A stretch of DNA of 64,000 bases from positions 23,840-87,839 of the forward strand of contig NZ_NEGZ01000015.1 in the NCBI RefSeq assembly GCF_002127585.1. Direction: 5' to 3'. The DNA comes from Janthinobacterium sp. GW458P. Lineage in GTDB: Bacteria; Pseudomonadota; Gammaproteobacteria; Burkholderiales; Burkholderiaceae_D. The translations under genes and the position numbers were made by a program. Position 1 is the stretch's first letter. Each line of letters opens with the position of its first letter. Shown here in pieces: positions 63,009 through 64,000 of the stretch. The notes below the pieces were generated by a model, which had not been told where the DNA came from, made no database searches, and was given only the letters and a program-made list of their open reading frames with translations.

Positions 63009-63212
63009 ATGACTCATCCACTTCCCTACCGCCGCGGCGGCTATGTCTCGGAGTTTACCCGCTTTATCGACGGCTATCTGCGCAACCATCCCGAAGCGCA
63101 AACCAGCCAGCGCCGCGGCTGGCGCATCTGGTGGGAACGCCCCGTGAATTTCGACGAGTGGCGGCGCGCCGGCAGCGATAGCGTGCCGGAGCCGCCTTAC
63201 CACTACGACTGA
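63009..63212 (+). CDS. DUF3460 family small protein
   Basis: 67 residues, preceded by a very strong ribosome site (AGGAGGGG at 63000-63007). Charged, with YVSEFTRFIDGYLRNHPE, RRGWRIWWERPVNFDEWRRA and a PPYHYD ending, matching the DUF3460 pattern of small betaproteobacterial proteins. No known function. Confidence 0.8.
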   Translation: MTHPLPYRRGGYVSEFTRFIDGYLRNHPEAQTSQRRGWRIWWERPVNFDEWRRAGSDSVPEPPYHYD

Positions 63213-63226
63213 TCAAACAAAGGCCC

Positions 63227-63255
63227 GGACAAACGGATTTATCCGGCGTTTGTCC
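63227..63255. terminator. Hairpin between convergent DUF3460 and YcbK-like genes
   Basis: Perfect 9-bp stem ggacaaacg / cgtttgtcc with an 11-base loop, located between two convergent genes. A T-rich stretch follows only when read on the minus strand. Confidence 0.45.
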
Positions 63256-63261
63256 TGTCGT

Positions 63262-64000
63262 TCAGCCTTTCCAGGTGCGCTGCAGACCGGTATCGGCATG
63301 GATCCAGCCGCCGCGCGGGCCGGAGCGGTAATAAAATCCCACGCCGCCCTGCTTGAAGCTGCGCACGAGCGAGCCGAGCACTTCCGCGTTCAGATTCGCC
63401 ACGCGGATGTCGGCGGCGCGCCCCGAAATGTGCAGCGACTGGCGCGCGGCCGGCACGCCCGCTTCGCGCAGCTTGCCGTTCGATTCGGCCGTGCGGTAGC
63501 CCGACAAAATCTCCAGCGGCTGCTCGATGCCGTAGCGGGCCACGAACGCTTGCGTGCCCCACAGGGTTTCCAGCAGTTTCGGGTCGATGGGCGCCGTCTT
63601 CTTGCCGTTCACGTCGCGCAGCAAGTGGCACAGTTCCTGGTAGGCCGAATCGATGACTTCGCCATCTTTCCAGTACAGCAGCTTGGCCTTTTCATTGCTG
63701 GCCGGACGCACCACTTCCAGGGTGCGGGGCTTGAGCCAGAATTCCAGGTCCAGCGCCTGCGCGTCGAAGATGTCGGGCGGCGGTTCGAGTTCCGTGATCG
63801 GCTGGCGCGACTGCGAGGTGAGCGAGCGGTCCACGCTGGCCAGCTGCGTCGGCTGGGGCGGCACGCCCGTGCGCGGGGCGCGCGGCCTGGCGCTGGCCGA
63901 AGCCGCGGCGGGAGCGGCCGTGCGCGAGGCGCAGCCGATGAGAGGGGTAGCTACCAGGCCCAGCGCGGCCAGGCCCCTACCGTGGTGTAGAAAATTTCTG
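63262..64000 (-). CDS. YcbK/DUF882 family peptidase-like lipoprotein, 5' truncated
   Basis: The frame stays open to the window edge. The edge-proximal end reads RNFLHHGRGLAALGLVAT then PLIGC: a Tat-type signal (probably RRNFL, with one arginine outside the window) and a lipobox cysteine. The C-terminal domain belongs to DUF882 (peptidase M15-like): LEILSGYRTAESNGKLREAG, LHISGRAADIRVANLN and GGWIHADTG, with metal-ligand His and Asp kept. Such proteins act on peptidoglycan in the periplasm. GTG at 63864 is internal. Confidence 0.85.
   Translation of the reverse strand, partial: RNFLHHGRGLAALGLVATPLIGCASRTAAPAAASASARPRAPRTGVPPQPTQLASVDRSLTSQSRQPITELEPPPDIFDAQALDLEFWLKPRTLEVVRPASNEKAKLLYWKDGEVIDSAYQELCHLLRDVNGKKTAPIDPKLLETLWGTQAFVARYGIEQPLEILSGYRTAESNGKLREAGVPAARQSLHISGRAADIRVANLNAEVLGSLVRSFKQGGVGFYYRSGPRGGWIHADTGLQRTWKG

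Noticed and set aside
62915..63010. Extension of the LysR reading frame to an ATG at 63010.
   Set aside because: The 32 extra residues are not LysR-like. The canonical winged-helix N-terminus begins exactly at 62914.

Overview
The window is a GC-rich (roughly two-thirds G+C by eye) chromosomal segment from a betaproteobacterium. Gene content, codon use and protein character (RelA with an EFDD synthetase motif, DctA, ETF-QO, ScoAB, DUF3460) suggest Oxalobacteraceae, most likely a Janthinobacterium or close relative; this placement is inference. No tRNA, rRNA, CRISPR array, transposase or phage gene was seen.

Layout. 1-8.5 kb is housekeeping: a truncated cation efflux gene, relA, ridA, an alpha/beta hydrolase, dctA, a DoxX gene and the ketoacid CoA-transferase pair scoA-scoB. 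Three 118-bp copies of a MITE-like repeat with imperfect terminal inverted repeats lie between these genes, one of them inside the scoAB operon. 8.6-13.4 kb holds a PAS-LuxR regulator, a minus-strand set (SDR, methyltransferase, PhyH-type oxygenase) and ETF-ubiquinone oxidoreductase.

13.6-22.7 kb is a tightly packed eight-gene operon: a giant TPR/O-GlcNAc-transferase-like protein, a sugar aminotransferase, two KAS III enzymes flanking a dedicated acyl carrier protein, a short-chain reductase, a NeuD-type acyltransferase and a Rieske oxygenase. It runs straight into two tandem flagellin genes. I read it as a flagellin glycosylation island that builds an unusual N-acylated amino sugar and attaches it to flagellin. 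The parts resemble Pseudomonas flagellin islands, but the twin KAS III and the Rieske enzyme make it the best candidate here for an undescribed system.

22.9-57.4 kb is a nearly complete flagellar locus with the layout of a lateral (Flag-2/Laf-type) system: flhA-flhB-fliRQPNM on the minus strand, divergent fliEFGHIJ, then fliD-fliS-fliT-fliK-fliL-fliA-motA-motB-flgM-flgN, then flgA (minus) and flgB to flgL (plus) plus a hook-associated-like gene. fliO is absent, no lafK-type regulator is present, FlgJ is split into two separate genes, FliM lacks the N-terminal CheY-binding peptide, and FlhB carries NPEH instead of NPTH. Four late genes (both flagellins, fliD, flgK) share an upstream motif, YTTAA-N15-GGTCGYCT, that looks like the promoter class of this locus's own sigma factor.

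57.5-64 kb returns to mixed genes: a family 9 glycosyltransferase, a PAS-GGDEF-EAL protein, a small membrane protein, a PACE-type efflux protein, a LysR regulator, a DUF3460 protein and a truncated Tat-exported YcbK/DUF882 lipoprotein.
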